Assembly: GCF_006829085.1 (NCBI RefSeq)
Contig: NZ_BJTC01000007.1
Span: 12,145 to 48,026 of the forward strand
DNA from: Chryseobacterium sp. ON_d1
GTDB taxonomy: Bacteria > Bacteroidota > Bacteroidia > Flavobacteriales > Weeksellaceae
Length of the DNA: 35,882 bases
Reading direction: 5' to 3'
Below, in pieces: positions 19,129 through 28,009 of the stretch. The translations under genes were made by a program, and so were the position numbers. The notes beneath the pieces are model-generated. The model had not been told where the DNA came from and made no database searches. It saw only the letters and a list, made by a program, of their open reading frames with translations. Each line of letters opens with the position of its first letter. The first letter of the stretch is position 1.

Positions 19129-21054
19129 ATGAAGACCATGAAAGTATTTATTGTACTGTTTATAACTTTATTCTCCTTTGTGTCAGCACAAAAAGAAGGA
19201 TATACAATTACAAAAACAAAACCTTTTTTTGATGAGGAACACCTTAAGACTGATAATACAATAGAGTGGGGATATCTTTCTGTCCCTGAAAATTGGACCG
19301 CTCCATCCTCTACGATAAAAATAGCATTTACTGTTCTGAAAAAGAAGAAAAAATCATCGCAAAAACCTTTACTATATATAGAAGGAGGTCCGGGACAATC
19401 AGGAATAGGAGCATTCGGATATTTCCGGGATCATCCACTGAGAGATTATTCGGATATTATACTGGTAGACGCAAGAGGGGTAGGAAATTCTTTACCTAAA
19501 CTATGTCCGGAACTGGGTATGGATATATTTAAGATTTTATCTTCCGATGAATCTGCTGCTGCGGATGAAAAAAATAGATTATTTGCCGCCATGAACTGCA
19601 AAAATGAGTTGATAAGAAAAGGGATTGATCCTGCTAATTATAATAGTGTGAACATAGCCAATGATCTTCATGCACTTAAAAAAGCTTTGCATTATGACCA
19701 ATGGAATGTTCTTGGTGTTTCTTATGGAACCTATATATCACAGGTATATGCCAATTTATTTTCTGAAGATTTCAACAGAATGATCTTAGATTCACCCATC
19801 AATAATATTGCTGAATACCATAATAAGATCAATGAACATTATGTAACGGAATTGAATATTTTATTTTCAAAATGTAAACAGAATCCCGTGTCGGACAAAA
19901 AATTTCCGAATCTTGAAAAAACCTATTATGAAGTGATCGACGATCTTAATAAAAAACCGCTTACGGTAAAAGTTCCGAAAGATATTCTGGAAAAAGGCAG
20001 TTTTACTTTTAATGCTGAAGATTTTAAGATTGTTGTTCATCAGGCTTTATATAATAAGCAGCTTACAGAAGTGCTGCCTGTAATCATTACTTTGTTTCAT
20101 GAAAGGAATGCAGAGGCACTAAGTTCAGTAGTTGGTGCATTCTCCGGAGTTTTCCACGCACTTGATTTTGGGACATATTACAGTATGCTGCTGAATGAAG
20201 TATTACCCTATAATTCATTAAAGTATTACGATGGAGATGCAGCAAAATATCCACGTTTGAAAGGTGGTTTGTCGTTTTACAGAGCCGATTTTCTCATCAA
20301 CAGCCAATGGAATAACAAAAGTGTGCCACAAAATTCATTAGACTATAAAAAAATATCCGCAATCCCAACAATGATCATGGCCGGGGAGTTTGATCCTATT
20401 ACTCCTGTTTCAAATGCACAGTCACTGGCCGGAATGCTGAATGCTGAGTTGATCATATTTAAAAATGAAGGACATGCACTTGTCTTCAACCAGGAAGGAA
20501 GCGGATTTATCAACAGCTTTATTAAAGATAGCCATCAGCAAAAAGCTTCCACAAAAGTTATGAATACCTACAGTACGAATTTTGTGTCGGATATCCATGT
20601 TAATCCCGGGGTAGCAAAACTGGCAATGTTTATAGGGAATATGTCTGATCCCATGGCTTTTGCACCATTAGTTCTTGCCTATATTCTGATCATTGGGGGA
20701 GGAATTTATTTTTTAATATATATCATCAGGCAAAGGAAGCAAGAGCGTGTTCTAAATAAAATTTTTTATGGATTGCTTGTATTAGGGTGTTTTATGGCTA
20801 TTATTATATTGGGTGGATTTATTTATGCAATTCAGGATGCGGTGAGTTCCAACTTTTTTATATGTGCCTTTGGAATAAAAGACCGTTTCAGCAGTTTGTT
20901 TACCCTTCTCACTGTTTTTGCAGTATTGGTAGGTGTTCTGTTGATATTTCTGATAAGAATTAGCCGTTATAATCATCAGGTTATACTTGTAACCCTTGTT
21001 TTCTCTTTGATGTTGATTCTTTTTTACTTTTACCATTGGGACTTTTTTAATTAA
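19129..21054 (+). CDS. Secreted serine alpha/beta hydrolase (S33 aminopeptidase-like) with four C-terminal membrane helices
   Basis: 641 residues. A signal peptide (MKTMKVFIVLFITLFSFVSAQ, 21 residues) is followed by an alpha/beta-hydrolase domain of the tripeptidyl/prolyl aminopeptidase type. It has the GGPGQSG oxyanion loop (about 87-93), nucleophile GVSYG (Ser198), Asp422 in GEFDPITP and His449 in NEGHAL, so the triad is complete. About 220 residues lie between Ser and Asp, which suggests a large lid. Four hydrophobic segments follow, at about 512-531, 544-568, 589-610 and 617-637. With a leader and membrane tail, the catalytic domain should face the periplasm. Known S33 members hydrolyse peptides from the N-terminus. 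In this operon it may trim or activate the exported peptide. The start could also be the ATG at 19138 (Met4). Confidence 0.88.
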   Translation: MKTMKVFIVLFITLFSFVSAQKEGYTITKTKPFFDEEHLKTDNTIEWGYLSVPENWTAPSSTIKIAFTVLKKKKKSSQKPLLYIEGGPGQSGIGAFGYFRDHPLRDYSDIILVDARGVGNSLPKLCPELGMDIFKILSSDESAAADEKNRLFAAMNCKNELIRKGIDPANYNSVNIANDLHALKKALHYDQWNVLGVSYGTYISQVYANLFSEDFNRMILDSPINNIAEYHNKINEHYVTELNILFSKCKQNPVSDKKFPNLEKTYYEVIDDLNKKPLTVKVPKDILEKGSFTFNAEDFKIVVHQALYNKQLTEVLPVIITLFHERNAEALSSVVGAFSGVFHALDFGTYYSMLLNEVLPYNSLKYYDGDAAKYPRLKGGLSFYRADFLINSQWNNKSVPQNSLDYKKISAIPTMIMAGEFDPITPVSNAQSLAGMLNAELIIFKNEGHALVFNQEGSGFINSFIKDSHQQKASTKVMNTYSTNFVSDIHVNPGVAKLAMFIGNMSDPMAFAPLVLAYILIIGGGIYFLIYIIRQRKQERVLNKIFYGLLVLGCFMAIIILGGFIYAIQDAVSSNFFICAFGIKDRFSSLFTLLTVFAVLVGVLLIFLIRISRYNHQVILVTLVFSLMLILFYFYHWDFFN

Positions 21055-21060
21055 TATTAC

Positions 21061-21951
21061 ATGAAAATAATTCAGAGCTTCTGGTCAAAACCAAGCTATA
21101 AAAAGAAAAATATAAGGCTCCATGACCGTAATAACGGCGGATGGATAGACCGGAAATATAACTATTTCAGTTGGGCATTAAGTTGCCTGCAGTTTAAAAA
21201 ATATTATGATGATGTTGAATTGGTTACAGACGAAATAGGATATGAGATTTTAATTAAAAAACTGAAGCTGCCTTATACGAAAATAGATGTATCATTGGAT
21301 AAGATCAATCATTATCATGAAGATCTATGGGCATTGGGAAAAATCTATGCCTACAGTATTCAAGACAGTCCTTTTATTCATGCGGATGGAGACGTGTTTA
21401 TTTTCAAAAAATTTGAAGATTCTTTCGAAAAATCGCCTATTTTAGCTCAGAATAGTGAGGTAGGGTATACTTTATACAGAGAAATTTTCGGAGAGATAAA
21501 AGCTAATTTTGCTTTTATTCCTGAGGATATTTTAAACTATTATCATACTTTCGGAGAGATCAATGGAGTTAATAACGGTGTTGTCGGAGGAAATGCAATT
21601 TCTTTTTTTAAAAAATATACAGAAAAGGCATTTGAATTCATCGATCAGAATACAGAACATTTGTCTAAAATCAATATTGGGCTGTTTAATATTATTTTTG
21701 AACAGGCTCTTTTGTATTCAATGGCTCATCGTGATAACATTCCGGTTGACTTTTATTTTGATAATATAAATCAGGGATTTGATGGGATCTGTGATGTATT
21801 GGGAAGTTCTCATGAGCGTTCTTACCTGCATGCACTGGGACCTTACAAAACAACAATTACAGTTCCATCCCAAATTGAAGACTTGCTGAGAAAATCATAT
21901 CCTGAATATTATTATAACATCATCAGACTTCTTAAAACGTATCAGATATGA
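21061..21951 (+). CDS. DUF6734-type protein, GT-A glycosyltransferase-like
   Basis: 296 residues with no signal peptide. The start MKIIQSFWSKP, followed by aromatic-rich segments (WALSCLQFKKYYDDVELVTD), resembles the Bacteroidota DUF6734 family as I recall it. A DxD-type site is visible in HADGDVFIF (Asp109-Gly-Asp111), placed as in GT-A glycosyltransferases, so a metal-dependent sugar transferase is plausible but unproven. It begins 6 nt after the hydrolase stop, and its final codons overlap the next ATG by 4 nt (ATGA), so it is translationally coupled to the LanC-like protein. That coupling suggests the two act together. Confidence 0.65.
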   Translation: MKIIQSFWSKPSYKKKNIRLHDRNNGGWIDRKYNYFSWALSCLQFKKYYDDVELVTDEIGYEILIKKLKLPYTKIDVSLDKINHYHEDLWALGKIYAYSIQDSPFIHADGDVFIFKKFEDSFEKSPILAQNSEVGYTLYREIFGEIKANFAFIPEDILNYYHTFGEINGVNNGVVGGNAISFFKKYTEKAFEFIDQNTEHLSKINIGLFNIIFEQALLYSMAHRDNIPVDFYFDNINQGFDGICDVLGSSHERSYLHALGPYKTTITVPSQIEDLLRKSYPEYYYNIIRLLKTYQI

Positions 21952-23789
21952 AATTAAAATATAATGAATATAGATCCGCGATACTGGATGTTAGTTTTCA
22001 GGATCTTCAGGATATAGTAAAAAATAATCGACAGGTACTTGAGGAGGAATATCTTGTAGCTGATAATATAGAAAATATAGAATTCGGAATCACCGGCTAT
22101 ATACGCTATTTGTTAGAATGTTATAAGATGAATAAAGAACAGCGGATACTTGATAAAATTAAAGAATTATCTTTATGCCTTATAGACTATTGTAATCATA
22201 CCTTTACAATAAATTATTCTCTGTATACTGGCAGATCCGGGGTCGCGTATCTGTTGATGGAACTGTACGAAATTCATCCTGATCCCATATACCTCGAAAA
22301 CTGTCTGAAAATTTTAAAAGATTCAGAAAATGCATTTTTTTATTCTGAGTACACATCCGATTACCTGATGGATGGAAGAGCGGGGGTCCTGTATTTACTG
22401 CTTTTTGTCTTCAGACGGTATGGATTTTCAGAAATAGGAGAACTGACAGATAAATATTTAAATAAAATACTGGATAATGGTATATTAACATCAAATGGCC
22501 TTTCCTGGGTAGCAAAAGAAGAAATAAATATAGAAAATTCCTGTGATTTTGCCCGTGGTGCCTCAGGAATTATGTTTGTACTGAAATACCTGAGTTCAAT
22601 CTCAAAAGAGAATGGTTTTGATTTTTATACAAAGCAGACAAAGAAGTATATTGAGAATTTTATTGAAAATGGTGAAGAATGCATAAGTCTTGAAACGTAT
22701 ACTTTTATTCCTGCTCTGGAAAAGAAACATATCCTGCGGACAAATTCAGATAAAAAAAACTATGTCAGAATCCTTGATATACTGTCTGCAGTGCGTACAC
22801 CAGAAGAGTTGGAAAACACACTTGATCTATTGATGATCCTTTCTCCATCTGTTTCCAATTCCTTTTCGGGTATGGTATATGATTGCAATGGAATAGATGC
22901 GGCAAGTATAACGCATGAAAGTAGAGAACATAGCCTGAATGAATATGCAGAATTAATACCGGGATTTCTTCATGGTAAAACCGGTGCAGCTTATGTGAAT
23001 CTAAGAAATATAACATCAGCAGATGCTCATAATCATTCTGAAAATCAAAGTCACTATTTTCCCAAAAAGCCATTTCCCAAAGAAGATTTTATATTTCAAA
23101 AACAATACCCTAAATTTTATAATCTTACAAAAACAAACTTTCCTGATATTTATTCCGGGGTATTGAAAAATATTAATGAATATAAAAGCAGTTTCACTGA
23201 TAGTATTATCCCTGTTCTGGAAAAGGACTATTCTTCTGAATTGTTAAAAGATCTATTATTATTTGAGGAGAATAAAAACATATTTTATCGAAGAATGCTG
23301 AAGAAGAATAACCTGATGAGATTTTCAGAAATCATTTCTTATAGAAATATTGTTTTTGATCAGGTAGAAGCTCTGGGGAATAATATTATGGATCTTCCCA
23401 TCAGGTTAAGCTCTAATGGAATGGTGATAAATACCAAGTGGGAATGGTCTTCAAATAATATATATCAGCATAGCCTGAATATAATACAGCCTTCTGCTTT
23501 ATATACAACAGTTTTGACGCTTACTTATGATAGCTCAAAGAATTATATAACAGAGAGCCCGTTAAAAATGGAAGGGCTGCTCTTACAGGCTTTTGAAATG
23601 CCTAAAACATTAAGGACAGCAGTCGAAGAATTCAGGTATTTCTGCAGATCTCAGTCAGAAGATCAACTTGCAGCCATAATTGCATATACCTATTCAAGAG
23701 ATAAAGATGAACTTTTTAGCAGGTTAGATTACCTTGTAACCACTACTGTCAAGAATTTCTTATATAATGGCTGTCTGGAATTTGTTTAA
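21948..23789 (+). CDS. LanC-like (lanthionine synthetase C-like) protein with unknown C-terminal domain
   Basis: 613 residues. The first 360 contain LanC-type helical-barrel repeats: GITGY (47), GRSGVAYLL (105), GRAGVLYLL (143), RGASGIMFVL (203) and HGKTGAAYV (342). Canonical LanC enzymes bind zinc through two Cys and one His in WCYG and CHG motifs. Here the CHG position reads LHG (His342 kept, Cys lost) and no WCYG is seen, so cyclase activity is doubtful. Residues 370-613 form a second region with no motif I recognise. No LanB/LanM dehydratase or lanthipeptide precursor is visible. Last gene of the NRPS operon, followed by a strong terminator. Confidence 0.75.
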   Translation: MKLKYNEYRSAILDVSFQDLQDIVKNNRQVLEEEYLVADNIENIEFGITGYIRYLLECYKMNKEQRILDKIKELSLCLIDYCNHTFTINYSLYTGRSGVAYLLMELYEIHPDPIYLENCLKILKDSENAFFYSEYTSDYLMDGRAGVLYLLLFVFRRYGFSEIGELTDKYLNKILDNGILTSNGLSWVAKEEINIENSCDFARGASGIMFVLKYLSSISKENGFDFYTKQTKKYIENFIENGEECISLETYTFIPALEKKHILRTNSDKKNYVRILDILSAVRTPEELENTLDLLMILSPSVSNSFSGMVYDCNGIDAASITHESREHSLNEYAELIPGFLHGKTGAAYVNLRNITSADAHNHSENQSHYFPKKPFPKEDFIFQKQYPKFYNLTKTNFPDIYSGVLKNINEYKSSFTDSIIPVLEKDYSSELLKDLLLFEENKNIFYRRMLKKNNLMRFSEIISYRNIVFDQVEALGNNIMDLPIRLSSNGMVINTKWEWSSNNIYQHSLNIIQPSALYTTVLTLTYDSSKNYITESPLKMEGLLLQAFEMPKTLRTAVEEFRYFCRSQSEDQLAAIIAYTYSRDKDELFSRLDYLVTTTVKNFLYNGCLEFV

Positions 23790-23840
23790 CTTGCATGCAA
23801 CAGCTGTAATACCTTCAGCTTAATCTGGCGTAAGGTTAGA

Positions 23841-23874
23841 ATAAAAACCACAACAGAACAGTTGTGGTTTTTAT
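23841..23874. terminator. Bidirectional Rho-independent terminator
   Basis: Perfect 14-bp stem ATAAAAACCACAAC / GTTGTGGTTTTTAT with a 6-nt loop (AGAACA). The A-tract and T-tract flanks give a U-run in either direction. It lies 52 nt after the LanC-like gene and about 110 nt beyond the stop of the converging minus-strand operon, so it can end both. Confidence 0.92.
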
Positions 23875-23984
23875 AGTATTTGTGTTGCAGGCTGCTTTAT
23901 AAGTACCTTATACGAAATTCTTATTCAATTTGATCCATAGAATAGTGATTTTCGTGTGGCAGATTGCCTTCCAGCAGTCACCTG

Positions 23985-24332
23985 TCAGGCAGTGTAATGA
24001 TAAATCCCTTCTAAAAATAGCATATATCTGCCGGGCTGAAATTCCCCATAGGAAAACAGATAGATGCTATCATTATTTTTTACATAATGAATTTCTAATC
24101 CCTCTTCAGATAAATATGTTTCAATAAAATTATTCCTTAGATTAAAATGGCATTCACTGATAATGGTGTCAAAACTTTCATCATCTATTTCTTTTTTTAA
24201 ATCTCTTAGCGGACTGTTGTAAAAATCAATTAATCTGATTTTCTGATTTTCAATTTCAAAAACTTCTTTCAGGCATTCTTGTTCATCGCCATCAAATAAT
24301 TTTTGTCTGGTTATTTCGTTTTTTTTGATCAT
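23985..24332 (-). CDS. Small acidic protein, candidate second immunity protein
   Basis: 115 residues, rich in Asp and Glu (for example DGDEQECLKEVFEIE), with no signal peptide or membrane segment. I do not recognise the family. It is the last gene of the minus-strand eCIS effector operon, 32 nt after the 150-residue gene. Small, acidic, family-poor proteins right behind a polymorphic toxin are usually cognate immunity proteins. On that basis alone I infer that it may protect against the toxin at 24834-27968 or a related one. Two in a row could mean a duplicated protection set or a leftover from an earlier toxin tip. It could also be an unrelated small protein. Confidence 0.7.
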   Translation of the reverse strand: MIKKNEITRQKLFDGDEQECLKEVFEIENQKIRLIDFYNSPLRDLKKEIDDESFDTIISECHFNLRNNFIETYLSEEGLEIHYVKNNDSIYLFSYGEFQPGRYMLFLEGIYHYTA

Positions 24333-24364
24333 ATTAAGAATAGAATAACTTGTTTGTACTATAA

Positions 24365-24817
24365 TTAATCTATTTTTTGGGCATTACCTTTAATTATAAC
24401 ATTATTTTCTTTTTGATTTAGATACAAAACTTCCCTTATTACCCAACGTTTATTATCAAAGTTGCTTTTCTGACTAAAATAGACATTCAAAATTTGTGAT
24501 ATAAAAAAAGTATTAAGATAGCTCATTTTTTCTTTCATTCCAATTTTTGTGTCATTCAAAATATCTTCATAAGAAGGATATTCGGTAAGATTTTCAAATA
24601 ATTCTAAGGCATAGTTTTCACCGGTTTGTTTATCATCTTCTATTAATTCATTCAACAATTCTTCGTACTTGGGTTGTATTATTTTATTGAAAGTATCTAG
24701 CTCAATATTTATATCAAATTGATATATTTCTTTGCCTTCAATATATTTCTCATAGTAATGTTCATCATAGAATAAATGTTGAGAATTAGTTTTTTGGTTA
24801 TTAATGTATACTTGCAT
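24365..24817 (-). CDS. Small acidic protein, candidate immunity protein of the upstream toxin
   Basis: 150 residues, strongly acidic in the first 100 (for example LLNELIEDDKQTGENYALEL), cytoplasmic by appearance, and of no family I recognise. Its start is only 16 nt after the stop of the nucleotidyltransferase-tipped effector gene on the same strand, the classic position of an immunity gene. It shares no obvious motif with the 115-residue neighbour. I see no HEPN-type RxxxxH motif, so it does not look like the HEPN partner of MNT nucleotidyltransferases. The immunity role is inferred from position, size and charge only. Confidence 0.75.
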   Translation of the reverse strand: MQVYINNQKTNSQHLFYDEHYYEKYIEGKEIYQFDINIELDTFNKIIQPKYEELLNELIEDDKQTGENYALELFENLTEYPSYEDILNDTKIGMKEKMSYLNTFFISQILNVYFSQKSNFDNKRWVIREVLYLNQKENNVIIKGNAQKID

Positions 24818-24833
24818 GTTATTTTTCTTTAAT

Positions 24834-27800
24834 TTATTTAATATTTATTTGGTTTCCATTTATATCCATTTTAAAAATATTTCCGTCTGGTTCAACTGTA
24901 ATAGATCCTGATGGACCATATGCCTCACCTGCTTTTGCATCCTCTGCTGATCTGATACCAGATCTCTGAAAAAAATCTTCAGGAGTTGTAATTCTTTCAA
25001 TACTTTTTGTTTCATTACCTGGAATTATTTTAGTCGTTTCCATTTTTAACCATCCTTCAGTTTTTCCGGCATCAAAAATAGCATTATTTGATTTTATTAT
25101 TTTTCCTGCCTGAGAACTTGTTAATTGGCCAAATCCAACATCTAAATCACTTGTTGGAATATAATTGCCTCTTATTCTACTACCACCAAATACAACAGAT
25201 GATTTTCTAGAAAATGCATGTTTTAAGATAAATATTGCTTGATCTTTTGAGAGACCAGGTATTATTTGAGATAATTTATCTGATACCTCAGTAATTATTT
25301 GTTCTGTCGTTTTAATTGAGGAAGTAGTAGAAACATTTTCTTCATCAATTTTGCTTTCTCTGGAATTTGTCTCCTTTTCTTTAGGTGATTTTGATTCATC
25401 TAAATTAGTATTTTTGACCGGTTTTTCACCTTTAATCTTTTCAGTTTCTTCCAGCAAACTTTTCACCTTGGTAAGATCATTATCTGCCATTGCTTTTTCA
25501 AGTTCGATAGCCAGCTTGTCATCTTTGGCTAGGGTTTTTGCCTTCTCAAAAACATTTTTCGCTGCTATCAGCTCTTCTGGATTTAATCCTGTTTCACTTA
25601 CTATTTTGGCTAGTTTGAGCTCAGTTATAAAACTATCAAATGTAACAATTCCTTTTCGAATGGCAAACACAGCTCTGGCTAATAATTCACCTGTCTCTAT
25701 TAGGAATGGTATTGTTACATAAGTAAGTTTTTTTGCCTGTCTAAAACCATGTAATACTTCATCCTTTTGAGTTTTTATTTTAGTTTGTTTAGCAACATTT
25801 TGCTGTACTTTGCTTTCAAGTGCTTCAACTCTGGCCAAATCATTTTCCAGGGCTTTTATCACTTGTTCCCGAACTGCAGGAGCTAAGTTTGCCTCAGTAA
25901 GAAGTTTTCTGGTTTCCGTAATATCTTTTGATACTTCAAATGCTCTGCCTGCATTCACCAATTTAGCCGATATTTTTGCAACAGCAGCAGCATCTAAAAC
26001 TGAACCTACAACAGAAATAATAACCCAAACAGCACTTGGCTCATCATTAGAAATATTTACTTTATAAGCAGCAAGCTGGGTGCGGTATGATTCTATTTCT
26101 TCATAAGTTAAATAACTGCTTAAAGCAAAATTTCCTGCGGCTAATAATACGGCTACCGTTCCCGTACCAAAAGAAAGTAATCCTAATGCAACAGCTAAAA
26201 CACCTATCAGTAAACCTTCTATGAGATGTCTGGTGCTCTCCTGGTCTTCTTTATCATTTATTATTAAATCAAAAATGCTGTCTTTGGCTATTCCCTGTTG
26301 CTCTTTTGATTTTTGAAGCAGGCTTGAAAAACCATAAATAGAAAGTCCTTGATCTGATTGTAATTTTGCAATGATTTTTGTTATATTTTCTTCCTGATCG
26401 TTGATGTAATTCTCCAGAAAATCGTGAAGCTCCTGTCTCGTTTCTACATTGGCAAAACCTTCTTTATTAAAACCATTATCTTCAACGAGTGGAGTTACAG
26501 ATGATAATTCTTTGATTGCTGTATTACCCTCTGCTCTTTTACTCCTGGCAAGTGCCTCCATTTTATTTTTGAAATCCCTCTCTTCAGGAGTCGGTTTTTC
26601 GATGATGATTGGTGTGTCGGCATTATTGGCTACTTCATAACTTTCTTTGGCTTTAGAGGCTTTTATTTTTTCTAATAAATTTTTTATAAAAGTGTCATTG
26701 AGTAATTTCTTTTTTTGTTCGAAGAGAACATGTCTGTACTTTATCAAAGAATCTTCTGCAATGTGAACAGTTTCTTTACGGAAAGAAAGCTCGTAATCTA
26801 TAATTGTTTTTTTGAATGAGTCCAGAGTAAATCCATTTATTTCAAGCAAAACCAGTAATTCTTCTAATTGCTTATTTAAAGCATTTTCGAAAAATGCCTT
26901 GTTAGGATCGTTTCGTTCGTAAGGGGTGCTTTCGTGACTATGCTTAAATTTAATATAGCTTGTATATTTTTTGTATAAAGTTTCTAGTCCTGCTAATCGA
27001 TTTTGTAATTTTTCTCGATTATCTTTTTCTTTATTTCGGTCATTTCTATTTTTAATATATTCTCTAAGAGATTCTTCGATCGCATTCAAACTATTTGTTT
27101 CCTGTGAAACTTTACTCTTATAATCCGCCAGATCTTCCTCTGATAATTGTTTTAATAAATCAAGGATACGCGTATTTTGAATATAATCGGCAGTACTTGC
27201 TGCATCCCTGATAAATTGCTTTTTATCTGGTGATAATGCCTGTGTCTCTTGTTCTATATTATTTTCTTTTGCAGATATTCTATAGTTTACAGTTCCTCCT
27301 TTGGCAACTTTTTCTTGAACATATTCATTCGTAAATGCTGGTTTCCAGACCAGATGACGGGTAAGGTGCATCTTAAATTCTGCAAAGTGGTTGAGATCTT
27401 CATCTGTCTGAATCAATTTACCATTAAACTTTTGATTTTTCGCGATAATAATGGTATAAGTAATCGAGTCATCATCTTTGGTATTATTGGTTTTAGGGTT
27501 TTCAAATGTTGCGGATAAAGCAATATTTTCATTATCCTTTTTAGTTTTTTGAACATTAAGTTTCGCAAGCTTTCTGTCCATTTTCAACAAAGTTTCTTTA
27601 TCAAAAATTCCAGAAGCTGTAATGCCATTATTGCTTTGAAAATTGATGAGAGCAATCCTTGTTTTATCACCAAAATAAGCTTTGTTTTCTGATACTTTAT
27701 GCCCTAATTTATCAAGTGCATTATTAAGTACTGTTACATGTGGTCCTTTATCAAACAACTGCATGACAGATCCGTCTTTTTCTACTTTACGGAATGCTCT

Positions 27801-27968
27801 GTTTTTAAAAGGATCATAGGTTATTTGGGTAACTTCTGTTTTGGCAAGGGATACTTTACTGTCCTGATCACTGATCTGTTCGTGTTTTTTTTCATCCTCT
27901 TTATGATCATTCATTTGCGCCTCGGACCTGTTGGTCCTTGGCGCAAATGTTTTTTTATGTCTGCTCAT
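24834..27968 (-). CDS. eCIS-associated effector/polymorphic toxin with C-terminal nucleotidyltransferase-like domain
   Basis: 1044 residues. Residues 1-45 are polar and disordered (MSRHKKTFAPRTNRSEAQ...), as in cargo signals of injection-system effectors. Residues about 66-130 resemble a peptidoglycan-binding-1 domain (VLNNALDKLGH...FGDKTRIALINFQ). A long Lys/Glu-rich, probably helical region follows. Two Gly/Ala hydrophobic stretches lie at about 579-620 and 643-672, possible membrane-insertion segments. A further charged linker (about 780-895) precedes the C-terminal domain. There, GGSRIRGNYIPTSDLDVGF (about 927-945) fits the pol-beta-type nucleotidyltransferase pattern G[GS]-x(9-13)-DxD. 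Such a domain would add nucleotides or nucleotidyl groups to RNA, protein or a small molecule; the target is unknown. It lies next to the eCIS ATPase and tape-measure genes, with small genes behind it. Confidence 0.85.
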   Translation of the reverse strand: MSRHKKTFAPRTNRSEAQMNDHKEDEKKHEQISDQDSKVSLAKTEVTQITYDPFKNRAFRKVEKDGSVMQLFDKGPHVTVLNNALDKLGHKVSENKAYFGDKTRIALINFQSNNGITASGIFDKETLLKMDRKLAKLNVQKTKKDNENIALSATFENPKTNNTKDDDSITYTIIIAKNQKFNGKLIQTDEDLNHFAEFKMHLTRHLVWKPAFTNEYVQEKVAKGGTVNYRISAKENNIEQETQALSPDKKQFIRDAASTADYIQNTRILDLLKQLSEEDLADYKSKVSQETNSLNAIEESLREYIKNRNDRNKEKDNREKLQNRLAGLETLYKKYTSYIKFKHSHESTPYERNDPNKAFFENALNKQLEELLVLLEINGFTLDSFKKTIIDYELSFRKETVHIAEDSLIKYRHVLFEQKKKLLNDTFIKNLLEKIKASKAKESYEVANNADTPIIIEKPTPEERDFKNKMEALARSKRAEGNTAIKELSSVTPLVEDNGFNKEGFANVETRQELHDFLENYINDQEENITKIIAKLQSDQGLSIYGFSSLLQKSKEQQGIAKDSIFDLIINDKEDQESTRHLIEGLLIGVLAVALGLLSFGTGTVAVLLAAGNFALSSYLTYEEIESYRTQLAAYKVNISNDEPSAVWVIISVVGSVLDAAAVAKISAKLVNAGRAFEVSKDITETRKLLTEANLAPAVREQVIKALENDLARVEALESKVQQNVAKQTKIKTQKDEVLHGFRQAKKLTYVTIPFLIETGELLARAVFAIRKGIVTFDSFITELKLAKIVSETGLNPEELIAAKNVFEKAKTLAKDDKLAIELEKAMADNDLTKVKSLLEETEKIKGEKPVKNTNLDESKSPKEKETNSRESKIDEENVSTTSSIKTTEQIITEVSDKLSQIIPGLSKDQAIFILKHAFSRKSSVVFGGSRIRGNYIPTSDLDVGFGQLTSSQAGKIIKSNNAIFDAGKTEGWLKMETTKIIPGNETKSIERITTPEDFFQRSGIRSAEDAKAGEAYGPSGSITVEPDGNIFKMDINGNQINIK

Positions 27969-28009
27969 GTTGCTGGTTATTAGATTCGTTATTATGCTGT
28001 TTTAGGAGC

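Noticed and set aside
1..23789. Siderophore cluster
   Set aside because: The TonB-receptor-like barrel suggested it, but there are no catecholate, hydroxamate or ferric-reductase genes and the predicted residues (Asn, uncertain, Gly) give no chelating group.
23791..23800. 10-bp palindrome TTGCATGCAA
   Set aside because: Short, single copy, behind the last gene of an operon and before the terminator; no reason to call it an operator or attachment site.
18959..23985. Lanthipeptide precursor or LanB/LanM gene to go with the LanC-like protein
   Set aside because: The gaps at 18959-19128 and 23790-23984 hold only very short frames (24 and 23 codons at best with an ATG), none Ser/Thr/Cys-rich or with a leader-like region, and no dehydratase is present.
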